Origin: an uncultured Clostridia bacterium
GTDB lineage: Bacteria; Bacillota; Clostridia; Christensenellales; UBA1242
Length of the DNA: 11,436 nucleotides
NCBI GenBank assembly: GCA_947584775.1
Contig: CANPWT010000032.1
Coordinates: forward strand, 1-11,436
Reading direction: 5' to 3'
Part shown: piece after piece, positions 1 to 6,496 of the stretch
Position numbering within the stretch: position 1 is the stretch's first letter
How the letters are laid out: every line of letters starts with the position of its first letter
Made by a program: the position numbers and the translations under genes
Notes under the pieces: generated by a model
Database searches by the model: none
Seen by the model: the letters and a program-made list of their open reading frames with translations, nothing else
What the model was told of the DNA's origin: nothing

Positions 1-67
1 GGTGATGGGAGTCGAACCCACCTCACAGGCTTGGGAAGCCCGCGTACTACCGATGTACTACACCCGC
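1..67 (-). tRNA. tRNA-Gly (anticodon CCC), 3' end cut by window
   Basis: On the minus strand this folds as a tRNA. The acceptor 5' strand GCGGGTG is at 61-67, the D-arm has GTAC/GTAC, and the anticodon stem CGGGC/GCCTG closes the loop TTCCCAA (31-37). The anticodon CCC lies at 33-35, and the T-loop TTCGACT is closed by TGGG/CCCA. It reads glycine GGG codons. The last acceptor bases, discriminator and CCA lie before position 1, so the gene is incomplete here. A promoter sits immediately upstream at 76-104. Confidence 0.93.
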
Positions 68-75
68 ATAAATAT

Positions 76-104
76 ATTTTAACACAATTTTTTTGTTTTG
101 TAAA
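76..104 (-). promoter_or_regulatory. sigA-type promoter of tRNA-Gly
   Basis: Reading the minus strand, the -35 box TTTACA (99-104) is followed by a 17-base spacer and the -10 box TAAAAT (76-81). The expected start is about 69, two bases before the mature tRNA 5' end. Spacing is ideal and both boxes are near consensus, but the call is by eye only. Confidence 0.55.
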
Positions 105-444
105 CATTTTGCGCAAAACATATCGCCTTTATGGCACAATGTTTTATTTGTTTGCAAATTTATTCACCCCTTTAATAGCGCTTGAAAGAATATATATTGT
201 ATCTTTACGCGTGTTAAGTCTAGATTGTGTTTTTGTTTGCGTGCGGATAGCATTATTGATTTTTGCCCGCGGAATATTTATATTTTACATTTTAGGTTGG
301 TATATATTTTTTATTTAGAGATGTGTAATATTAATATCGTTGTAAAACAATTTTATCTAATGCGAATATTTATCGTTTTATTTTATTAAACGCAGATTTA
401 TGGCAATTAGTTTGGGTAATAATAAACAAATTTGTTAAAAAGTC
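105..444. other. Intergenic region with no recognisable gene
   Basis: This 340-base AT-rich stretch separates the divergent tRNA-Gly and tRNA-Met promoters. An open frame crosses it on the plus strand (31-318) but starts inside the tRNA-Gly antisense, lacks a ribosome binding site and has no family resemblance. I see no hairpin with a T-run, repeat or RNA family here. Confidence 0.5.
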
Positions 445-473
445 TTGACTTTAAAGTTTTAATAAGATATACT
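445..473 (+). promoter_or_regulatory. sigA-type promoter of tRNA-Met
   Basis: The -35 box TTGACT (445-450) is five-sixths consensus. It is followed by a 17-base spacer and the -10 box TATACT (468-473). The expected start is about 480, five bases before the mature tRNA. It probably drives both tRNA-Met and tRNA-Glu, since no separate promoter is obvious before tRNA-Glu. Confidence 0.8.
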
Positions 474-484
474 TAAACATATTC

Positions 485-560
485 GGCGGTGTGGCTCAGC
501 GGTTAAAGCAATCGGTTCATACCCGATAGATCGGTAGTTCGATTCTACCCACCGCCACCA
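485..560 (+). tRNA. tRNA-Met (anticodon CAT), elongator type
   Basis: This is a complete 76-base tRNA. The acceptor GGCGGTG pairs with CACCGCC, the anticodon stem ATCGG/CCGAT closes the loop TTCATAC, the T-arm has GGTAG/CTACC, and CCA is encoded at 558-560. A full G1-C72 pair argues against the initiator tRNA, which normally has a mismatch there. The body resembles elongator tRNA-Met of Firmicutes more than the lysidine-modified tRNA-Ile2 that shares the CAT anticodon. Elongator tRNA-Met reads an ANN codon and is therefore a candidate substrate of the t6A pathway, to which tsaD in this window belongs. Confidence 0.92.
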
Positions 561-611
561 AGTTCTTGAGCCACAAACCTTCCTTCCTTAATTTCCGTGG
601 CAAAAGGAACT
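561..611 (+). other. Hairpin directly after tRNA-Met
   Basis: AGTTC (561-565) pairs with GAACT (607-611), and after a small internal loop GCCAC (570-574) pairs with GTGGC (597-601). The apical loop is pyrimidine-rich. Only a weak T-rich stretch follows, so it may be a partial terminator or a processing signal between the two tRNAs. Confidence 0.35.
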
Positions 612-624
612 TTGTATGTCTAAT

Positions 625-655
625 CCTATAAGCAGGCCTAAGGTTTGCTTATAGG
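625..655 (+). other. Ten-base-pair hairpin between tRNA-Met and tRNA-Glu
   Basis: CCTATAAGCA (625-634) is perfectly complementary to TGCTTATAGG (646-655) around an 11-base loop. TAAT and ATTA flank it and could extend the stem after a bulge. No T-run follows, so it is not a standard terminator. Its role is unknown; it could be a precursor-tRNA processing structure or a degraded repeat. Confidence 0.4.
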
Positions 656-680
656 TAGATTATACCTAACAAAACGATAT

Positions 681-755
681 GGTCCCATGGTCAAGCGGTT
701 AAGACGCCACCCTTTCACGGTGGAATCAGGGGTTCGATTCCCCTTGGGACTACCA
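681..755 (+). tRNA. tRNA-Glu (anticodon TTC)
   Basis: This is a complete 75-base tRNA with CCA encoded. The acceptor GGTCCCA pairs with TGGGACT (first pair G-U), the D-arm is GTC/GAC, the anticodon stem CCACC/GGTGG closes the loop CTTTCAC, and the T-arm AGGGG/CCCCT closes TTCGATT. The anticodon TTC reads GAA and GAG. The G-U first acceptor pair is slightly unusual. The gene is followed by its own terminator and by degenerate copies of its 3' end. Confidence 0.93.
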
Positions 756-758
756 AAC

Positions 759-782
759 AAATTGGCTTTTGGCCAATTTTTT
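759..782 (+). terminator. Intrinsic terminator after tRNA-Glu
   Basis: AAATTGGC (759-766) pairs with GCCAATTT (772-779) around a five-base loop, and the T-run spans 777-782. It begins four bases after the encoded CCA. Confidence 0.85.
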
Positions 783-790
783 GTAGGATA

Positions 791-825
791 AAGGGGAAAC
801 AAGACCTTCCTCCAAAAGACTACCA
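791..825 (+). repeat. Degenerate tRNA-Glu 3'-end copy 1
   Basis: A T-arm-like hairpin GGGGAA/TTCCTC (793-798 with 807-812) is followed after five bases by GACTACCA (818-825), the same eight bases that end tRNA-Glu (748-755). The distance between these ends is 70 bases. No acceptor 5' strand, D-arm or anticodon arm is present, so it is not a functional tRNA gene. Confidence 0.5.
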
Positions 826-858
826 AAATTTGGTAATTTGCAAATTGCCAAATTTTTT
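826..858 (+). terminator. Terminator-like hairpin after repeat copy 1
   Basis: AAATTTGG (826-833) pairs with CCAAATTT (848-855), with AATTT/AAATT able to pair inside it. A T-run at 853-858 follows. It repeats the arrangement of the terminator after tRNA-Glu and uses related sequence. Confidence 0.6.
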
Positions 859-864
859 GTTCAC

Positions 865-898
865 AAGGGGAAACACCTTTCCTCAATGTGGACTACCA
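865..898 (+). repeat. Degenerate tRNA-Glu 3'-end copy 2
   Basis: The hairpin GGGGAAA/TTTCCTC (867-873 with 878-884) closes a CACC loop. After six bases GACTACCA (891-898) follows, 73 bases downstream of the same motif in copy 1. It shares AAGGGGAAACA and the following CCT-rich arm with copy 1, so the two copies are related to each other as well as to the tRNA end. Confidence 0.5.
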
Positions 899-1122
899 AA
901 TATAAAAATCCGCCATGCTTTATTAAAAAATTCTGTTTAAAATGTCGCTTGTTGGGGCGATGTTTTTTATTGTTGCAAATAGGGTGAAAAGAGGTTAAAT
1001 TTGTTTGGTGGGTGACAAAAACAGCAAAAAGTCAACCAAAATAAGGTTAAAAAGAACAAAATTTTTGGAAAAATTTGGAAATCGTATTGCAATTTGTCGA
1101 AATTTGGTGTAAATTTTTAAGT
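899..1122. other. Intergenic region before the anchored protein gene
   Basis: A weak terminator-like hairpin TCGCTT/GGGCGA (945-950 with 955-960), containing two G-T pairs, is followed by a T-run at 963-968. A weak promoter candidate is TTGCAA (973-978), a 17-base spacer and TAAATT (996-1001), pointing to the gene at 1123. Nothing else is recognisable. Confidence 0.35.
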
Positions 1123-2103
1123 ATGAAAACAAAAATTTGGTTTAAAGTTTTTGTTGTAATTGTAATAATTTTATTAATTTCTTTTTTAATTGGCTTTAAT
1201 TTAACCAAGTTTAAAACAAATGATAACAGCAACCAAAGTGGGGTTACTGCAACCAATTCGTCAAATAGTGAAAATAAAAATTCGGACAAAAATTCGGATA
1301 GCGCAAATAATTCCACCTATGTTGAAAGTTTTACAATAAATTGCGACAAAAATATAACAATCCCCATAAACACACCGCTAACATTTTACAAAAATTTTGT
1401 CAGCGTTAGCCCAAGCACGGCATATGATTTATTAAAGTTTGATGTGTTTGGCAAATATTCTAGCGTAAAAAGTAACATAGAAATCAACGGTTTAACCGTG
1501 ATTGTTAAAGCGGAAGGAATATACAAACTTTCCGTTTCCGCGACCAAGAAAAGCGGGGCAAAAATAGAGGACGGCATAACAATTATTGGCGTAAGCAACT
1601 ATGACGATAGATTTAAATTTAAGTTAAATTCTGCCACGGTTGGCGATAGATACTCATTTGAAGATTTTGCCTTTGTTTCCGGCTACGACAATGTGGATTT
1701 TGCCTTAGACAGCAAATTAAAATACGAAAACAATGTTTTTGAAGTGTTGGATGAGGGCGTAAGCCACATAAAAGCCACTTGCAAAACCCAATATTATTAT
1801 TTAGTTATAAATGGCGAGTTGGAAATTGACCCATTGCCGCAATATTATATTGAAACCGAGCAGGATGTTTTCTCCACCCAAGTTTTTAGTTCCCTCGTAA
1901 TAACTTATAGCATTTTAAATATTTATGGCCCAACCGCCGACCAGCGCGTGGAACTAACTTACAATTCAAGCGAATTTATACTCACAGGCAACAATATGGG
2001 CCTTATTGTGCTATACCCGCTAAAAGCAGGCAATACAACAATAACGCTAACAAGCGTGTGGGATAGTTCAATAACAAAAACAATAACTATAATTGTAACT
2101 TAA
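1123..2103 (+). CDS. Membrane-anchored extracellular protein with Ig-like beta domains, function unknown
   Basis: This encodes about 326 residues. A short basic start (MKTK) is followed by one hydrophobic segment at about residues 7-27, a linker rich in Asn, Ser and Lys to about residue 60, and then a beta-rich extracellular region to the C-terminus. The last 50 residues (GNTTITLTS and ITKTITIIV) resemble the closing strands of bacterial Ig-like (Big) domains; that is inference from composition and strand pattern. I chose ATG 1123 because it places the anchor at the N-terminus. A TTG at 1075 would add 16 residues, and neither start has a clear ribosome binding site. There is no lipobox and no LPXTG motif, so anchoring is by the N-terminal segment. 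The gene stands alone and ends inside its own terminator. No named family is recognised. Confidence 0.72.
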   Translation: MKTKIWFKVFVVIVIILLISFLIGFNLTKFKTNDNSNQSGVTATNSSNSENKNSDKNSDSANNSTYVESFTINCDKNITIPINTPLTFYKNFVSVSPSTAYDLLKFDVFGKYSSVKSNIEINGLTVIVKAEGIYKLSVSATKKSGAKIEDGITIIGVSNYDDRFKFKLNSATVGDRYSFEDFAFVSGYDNVDFALDSKLKYENNVFEVLDEGVSHIKATCKTQYYYLVINGELEIDPLPQYYIETEQDVFSTQVFSSLVITYSILNIYGPTADQRVELTYNSSEFILTGNNMGLIVLYPLKAGNTTITLTSVWDSSITKTITIIVT

Positions 2104-2128
2104 AATTAGCATTTTTGCTAATTTTTTT
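2103..2128 (+). terminator. Intrinsic terminator overlapping the stop of the anchored protein gene
   Basis: AAATTAGCA (2103-2111) pairs with TGCTAATTT (2116-2124) around a TTTT loop, and the T-run extends to 2128. The stem begins at the last base of the stop codon. Confidence 0.85.
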
Positions 2129-2135
2129 ATTTTGT

Positions 2136-2164
2136 TTGTTTTAACCACAATTTTGTGATATAAT
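2136..2164 (+). promoter_or_regulatory. sigA-type promoter with extended -10 for the DUF362 gene
   Basis: TTGTTT (2136-2141), a 17-base spacer and a perfect TATAAT (2159-2164) preceded by TGA form an extended -10 promoter. The predicted start near 2171 leaves only about ten bases before the ATG at 2181, and these carry the AGAGGG ribosome binding site (2171-2176). Confidence 0.75.
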
Positions 2165-2180
2165 AAAAAAAGAGGGAAAT

Positions 2181-3068
2181 ATGAAAAAATCTAAAGTATA
2201 TTTTACACGAGACATATCTAGCGAGGGCCTTAAAAAAATATATAAGGCGCTTAACACTACGCTAAAAGGCAAAGTTGCAGTAAAAATTTCCACGGGTGAG
2301 CCGGGCGGGCACAACTTTTTAAACCCAAAATTAATTGCTCCGCTTGTAAACCAACTTAATGGCACAATCGTGGAGTGTTGCACTGCCTATCGTGGCAAAA
2401 GGTTTGACGCCGCCAGCCATTGGCAAGCAATTAAGGACCACGGCTTTGCTGCAATCGCCCCATGCGACATTATGGACGAAGAGGGCGAGGTTAAAATTCC
2501 AATCCATGGCGGAACGCACATGGACGGCTACAACATTGTTGGCAGCCACATAAAAAATTATAATTCCATGCTAATGCTTTCCCATTTTAAAGGGCATCAA
2601 ATGGGTGGCTTTGGCGGGGCGCTAAAAAACATGAGCATAGGCGTGGCTTCTCGCAATGGCAAGGCGTGGATTCACTCGGTTGGCCGAACAGCCGACCCAA
2701 ATGTGATGTGGGGACTACTTGAAGACCAAGATGGCTTTTTGGAGTGTATGGCCGAGGCGTGCAAATCGGTTGTGGACTATTTTAAACCACAAAACATGGC
2801 GTATATCAATGTGGCAAACAGGCTAAGCGTGGATTGCGATTGCAACAGCCACCCAGCCGAGCCAGAAATGGCAGACATTGGCATTTTTGCCTCGCTAGAC
2901 CCGGTTGCGCTTGACCAATGTTGCTATGATGCAATAATAAATTCGCCCGACCCAGGCAAAGCTAGCCTAATTAAGCGCATGGCCGACCAACACGCAATTC
3001 ACATTGTGGAGTGGGCAGCAAAAATTGGGCTTGGCGTGCGTGAGTATGAACTAATTAATATAGATTAA
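2181..3068 (+). CDS. DUF362 domain protein, short form without ferredoxin domain
   Basis: This 295-residue cytosolic protein resembles the DUF362 / uncharacterised Fe-S center family (COG2768-like). Recognisable features are VKISTGEPGGHNFLNPK (about 34-50), the Gly-rich HFKGHQMGGFGGALKNMSIG (about 135-154), DCDC at 218-221, and IGIFASLDPVALDQ (about 233-246). Family members are usually near 370 residues with a two-cluster ferredoxin insert between the Gly-rich segment and the DCDC region. Here the junction is short (about 165-190) and has no CxxCxxC motif, so cluster binding would rest on the remaining cysteines, if it occurs at all. The start is fixed by AGAGGG four bases upstream. It has its own promoter and a shared downstream terminator. 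Family assignment is fairly secure; the biochemical role of the family is not established. Confidence 0.88.
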   Translation: MKKSKVYFTRDISSEGLKKIYKALNTTLKGKVAVKISTGEPGGHNFLNPKLIAPLVNQLNGTIVECCTAYRGKRFDAASHWQAIKDHGFAAIAPCDIMDEEGEVKIPIHGGTHMDGYNIVGSHIKNYNSMLMLSHFKGHQMGGFGGALKNMSIGVASRNGKAWIHSVGRTADPNVMWGLLEDQDGFLECMAEACKSVVDYFKPQNMAYINVANRLSVDCDCNSHPAEPEMADIGIFASLDPVALDQCCYDAIINSPDPGKASLIKRMADQHAIHIVEWAAKIGLGVREYELINID

Positions 3069-3100
3069 TCAAAATCCTTAGTAAAAAACAGTAAGGTATA

Positions 3101-3128
3101 AAAAAAGTGAGGTAGGCCTCACTTTTTT
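3101..3128. terminator. Bidirectional terminator between convergent genes
   Basis: A perfect 12-base-pair stem (3101-3112 with 3117-3128) has a GTGAGG/CCTCAC core and a TAGG loop. Six A's on one side and six T's on the other let it work on both strands. It ends the DUF362 gene on the plus strand and abuts the stop codon of the minus-strand lipoprotein gene. Confidence 0.88.
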
Positions 3129-5981
3129 CTATTTCTTTTTAGTTTTGTTCCAATTGCCGGTGTAATAACTTTTAATATAGTATAACCCATCGGCCAGTTT
3201 TGAACCTCCGTCCAAGGTGTCGGCATCAACTGTTCTGCCTAATAGTTCGCTCCAAGCAAACCAATTGTTAGGGTCTTCAAATTTTAAATAATTTAAATTA
3301 CTGCATCCCACAAACGCATATTCGCCAATAAATTCAAGGTCGGCATCAAATGTTATGCTTGTTAAGGTTGGGTTGTTTTCAAATGCGTGTGCACTAATAG
3401 ATTTTGTGCCGGTACGCACGGTATATACACCTGTGTTTAATCCGCTTCCGTCAATTAGATAAACGTCAAAGTAAACTACGCCGCTTTCGTCCGTTGTTTT
3501 CCCTTCTAGGGTGGTGTTTTTTAATATATCCTTGCCAATGTATTGCCAAACGCGCTTTTCGCTTGGGTGCCCCTCTTTATCTACGATTGTAATAGAGGTT
3601 AAACTTGCGCAATTTTCAAACGCTTCCTCGCCAATGCTTGTTACTGTTTCTGGAATTTCTATGCTGGTAACTGCCGTGCCTTTAAATGTTCCTGCCGGAA
3701 TTTTTGTTGTGCCATATGGTATTTTTACTGCGCCCGCAGCATTTTCAATGTGCAGTGCTGAGGCATGGCTCATTGGGCTGGAATAGTCATTTTCAAACAC
3801 AATTTCAAACCATTGGTCAAATGTCCCTTTATATTCAACCGCGGTCAAACCATTGCAACCTAAAAATGCATCTTTGCCAATCTCTTTAATGTCGCCATAC
3901 ATAATAATTTTGCTAATTTTTGCGCAATCTTTTAGCGCTTCGTCCGCAATGGTAATTATGCCTTCTTTAATAGTTAATTCGCCATCAACTTGTGTGCTAA
4001 CCTTTAATAGATGTTTGTTTACATAAATAACTTCCTGCGACTCTAAATTGTTTAAAAATGCAGTGTTTGTAAAGGCATGGTCGCCAATTTCTATAACGCT
4101 GTCCGGAATTGTTAGCCCGGCTAGGCTAGTGCAATTGTAAAACGCGTATTCGCCAATATGTGTTAAGCCGTCAGGTAAATTTTTAGCAGTGGTAAGTTTA
4201 GAGCAATTTGCAAAGGCATTGCTGCCAATTTTTAAAAGTTGTGGATTAAAGTTTGCATCCCCTTCGCCTTTTATGTTAACCGTTTTTAGCGCTGAGCAAG
4301 AGTAAAAGCAAGATGTTCCAATTTCTTCCACGCTTTGTGGCAAAAGCACGGTTTCCAAACGGGTGTTCCTATAAAACCCCTTATACGAGCCAGAATTTGG
4401 GTAAAATTTAGATTCAACAACGGTTACAGGGTAGCCCTCGTAAGTGTCCGCAATGATAATATTTTTTGCAAAAGGTGTTCGGGTGTTGCCATATACAACT
4501 GCGTGGTTATCCACAACCTCGTAATCTAGCCCGTCATAATTACAGAAACTGCAAATGTTGGATTCAAGGAAACTGTGCCCACGCTGTTCAACATAACCGC
4601 AATGTATGCATTCCCTTGTGTGGTAGCCGCTTGTAACTTCCCAAAGTTCTGGGCTTTCGTCAATAGTTGCCGGGAACTCGTGCCCGGTTGGCTGTTTTTT
4701 AACAATAATTTTTTCTCTATGGCAAAGTTCGCAAGTATATTTAACTTTTTCCGGAGTGGTGCAGGTTAATGGAGTATCAATTTCAGTTTTAAAATTGCAG
4801 TTTACAATTTGCTCGGTTTGGCAATTTCTACATTTTTGTATGTGGCTGCTATCCGTCTTTTGAATATATTCCCACTCGTGGTCCAATTTTTCATGCGTGG
4901 TGGTTTTTGTGTATTTACAAACATCACACAACTCAACTGTTTGTCCGGCCTGCACACAACTTGGCAGTTTGGATTGGTCGGTCTCGGTAAATTGGCACTC
5001 GTCCTCGTCCAAATATTCGTTGCAATTTAAGCATTTATGTTTGTGTTTGTATGTACTTCCCTCTAAAAATTGCTCCCAAGCGCCAAAACTGTGTCCGTAT
5101 GCTGGTTTGATGTTGGATGTGTCTTCCCACTCGCGTGAACAAGTTTCGCATTTCAACATTGTTTTAGATGGTGTGGTGCAAGTTTCTTGTGTGTAGGTTG
5201 CTGTTTCGCCACAAATTTCTTTTTTAACCTGCTGGCAGTTAGTGCAGGTGTATTGGTGGTGGTAATGCCCATTTTCCATTTCCTCTAATTGCACAAGGTT
5301 TTGCCAATTGTGTTCAAGCGCATCTTGAACATTAGTTTCCCAAGTGTTGGCGCATTTTGCACAGGTGTGTTTTGTGTAACCCCTAACCCCGCATGATGCC
5401 TCAACTGTTTCGGTTTTATCTGGGTCTATGCTGCTTTCGCAAGTTTCTAATTGTTCCAGGTTTAAATGTGTTCGGTCGTTAGCGCAAATTTGTGCGTGGT
5501 AATGTTGCCCGTCCTCGGTTTTAACATACGCGTATTGGTCCAACCAAATGTGGCCAAGCGCATCAGTAAAATCGTGCTCAAATTCGTTGCCACAAGTAGG
5601 GCAATAGTGAACATTGTAGCCTGGCACTTCGCAAGTGGCCTTGTGGGTTTCGGTTTCGTACATACACTCGCCCGTTTGCTTGTTTTGGCAGCGCGAACAC
5701 TCTCTAAAATGCGTGCCACCGCAACTGTCCATCGCAAAATCCCCCGATGGTGTCCATGCGCCATAATCGTGCCCCAATTTTTCAATTACAACCGTTTCGG
5801 TGTAATCGCAATCCTTACAACTGCGCACTTTAACGCCGTCCTCTGTGCAGGTTGCTTCAGTTATGTCCCAATCGGTAAAAGCGTGAGTGTGCCCGCAGGC
5901 AGAAAGCAAAAACCCCGCCCCGCACAGCAACACTAATCCAAATGCCGAAATTAAAAAAGTTTTAATCCGTGATTTAATCAT
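3129..5981 (-). CDS. Large Cys-rich LRR_5 (BspA-like) surface lipoprotein
   Basis: This encodes about 950 residues. The signal peptide has a lipobox LSAC with the lipidated Cys at residue 29. Residues about 31-480 hold six repeats, each with two CxxC knuckles separated by conserved TC, GH, Trp and His positions (for example CKDC, CSRC, CPTC, CAKC), and end with a lone CSFC at 477-480. Residues about 490-925 are LRR_5 repeats typical of BspA-like proteins, with phrases such as IGEYAFYNCTSL and IPDSVIEIG. A basic tail follows. The protein is expected on the outer face of the membrane, probably in adhesion or ligand binding; that role is inference. The GTG at 5987 lies inside the Shine-Dalgarno GAGAGGTG, so ATG 5981 is the better start. 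No cell-wall sorting signal is present. The gene is monocistronic, and no convincing promoter was found upstream. Confidence 0.9.
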   Translation of the reverse strand: MIKSRIKTFLISAFGLVLLCGAGFLLSACGHTHAFTDWDITEATCTEDGVKVRSCKDCDYTETVVIEKLGHDYGAWTPSGDFAMDSCGGTHFRECSRCQNKQTGECMYETETHKATCEVPGYNVHYCPTCGNEFEHDFTDALGHIWLDQYAYVKTEDGQHYHAQICANDRTHLNLEQLETCESSIDPDKTETVEASCGVRGYTKHTCAKCANTWETNVQDALEHNWQNLVQLEEMENGHYHHQYTCTNCQQVKKEICGETATYTQETCTTPSKTMLKCETCSREWEDTSNIKPAYGHSFGAWEQFLEGSTYKHKHKCLNCNEYLDEDECQFTETDQSKLPSCVQAGQTVELCDVCKYTKTTTHEKLDHEWEYIQKTDSSHIQKCRNCQTEQIVNCNFKTEIDTPLTCTTPEKVKYTCELCHREKIIVKKQPTGHEFPATIDESPELWEVTSGYHTRECIHCGYVEQRGHSFLESNICSFCNYDGLDYEVVDNHAVVYGNTRTPFAKNIIIADTYEGYPVTVVESKFYPNSGSYKGFYRNTRLETVLLPQSVEEIGTSCFYSCSALKTVNIKGEGDANFNPQLLKIGSNAFANCSKLTTAKNLPDGLTHIGEYAFYNCTSLAGLTIPDSVIEIGDHAFTNTAFLNNLESQEVIYVNKHLLKVSTQVDGELTIKEGIITIADEALKDCAKISKIIMYGDIKEIGKDAFLGCNGLTAVEYKGTFDQWFEIVFENDYSSPMSHASALHIENAAGAVKIPYGTTKIPAGTFKGTAVTSIEIPETVTSIGEEAFENCASLTSITIVDKEGHPSEKRVWQYIGKDILKNTTLEGKTTDESGVVYFDVYLIDGSGLNTGVYTVRTGTKSISAHAFENNPTLTSITFDADLEFIGEYAFVGCSNLNYLKFEDPNNWFAWSELLGRTVDADTLDGGSKLADGLYYIKSYYTGNWNKTKKK

Positions 5982-5987
5982 ATTCAC

Positions 5988-6260
5988 CTCTCAATTTAGA
6001 TTAACATATAAAAATATGTTTTGCAACTAAAACAATCAACAATTTCCTCCACATTTTTACACTCCCCACTTCCGCATTTGCTTTTAAACCTCAAATCATT
6101 GCCTCATTTTGTGAGTTTTGATGCAATAAAATAATAATTAGATATAAAAACATTTCAATGTAAAATTTTGAATAGCGCAAAAAAAATGCAAGAATAGCAA
6201 TTGTTTAAAAGTTGCAACAGAAATTTTTGATAAAAAGCATATCATCTAAAAAACACATTT
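5988..6260. other. Intergenic region upstream of the lipoprotein gene
   Basis: These 273 AT-rich bases lie between the lipoprotein gene and tRNA-Arg, both on the minus strand. The ribosome binding site GAGAGGTG for the lipoprotein is at 5985-5992. A weak minus-strand promoter candidate is TTGCAA (6021-6026) with TAATCT (5998-6003) at a 17-base spacing, which would give a leader of about ten bases. No RNA gene or repeat is seen. Confidence 0.35.
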
Positions 6261-6335
6261 TGGCGCTCCTGTCAGGACTCGAACCCGAACAAGCAGTTCC
6301 GAAGACTGCTGTGCTATCCATTACACCACAAGAGC
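6261..6335 (-). tRNA. tRNA-Arg (anticodon TCG)
   Basis: On the minus strand this is a complete 75-base tRNA with CCA encoded at 6261-6263. The acceptor GCTCTTG pairs with CAGGAGC, the anticodon stem GCAGT/ACTGC closes CTTCGGA, and the T-arm closes TTCGAGT. The anticodon TCG reads arginine CGA and possibly other CGN codons. No strong hairpin terminator follows, though a T6 run lies just downstream on its strand. It lies downstream of tsaD in the same orientation, 161 bases away, and no clear promoter of its own was found. Confidence 0.92.
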
Positions 6336-6496
6336 AAATTAATTTTTTTAAAGGGAAAATTTAAACCCGAATTTAGATTTAATTTTATTTTTATACTAAA
6401 TTTTATACTTTTAAGTAAATTTTTTAGATTTTGCAATTTTAGTTAGATAAAAGTAAATTGTTAAGTCTGGCAGAAAATTTAAGTGAGTAAATAAAA

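Noticed and set aside
31..318. A 95-codon hydrophobic frame on the plus strand
   Set aside because: It starts inside the tRNA-Gly antisense, has no ribosome binding site or family resemblance, and its composition is what AT-rich noncoding DNA gives.
638..886. An 82-codon minus-strand frame across tRNA-Glu
   Set aside because: Its middle is the antisense translation of the tRNA (GNRTPDSTVKGWRLNRL), a common annotation artefact.
1075..1122. TTG start 16 codons upstream in the anchored protein gene
   Set aside because: It would put polar and cysteine-bearing residues before the anchor and has no ribosome binding site. ATG 1123 gives a standard basic start, although neither start is proven.
5466..5936. 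A 156-codon plus-strand frame opposite the lipoprotein gene
   Set aside because: It is antisense to a well-supported coding repeat region with signal peptide and CxxC motifs, so it is a shadow frame.
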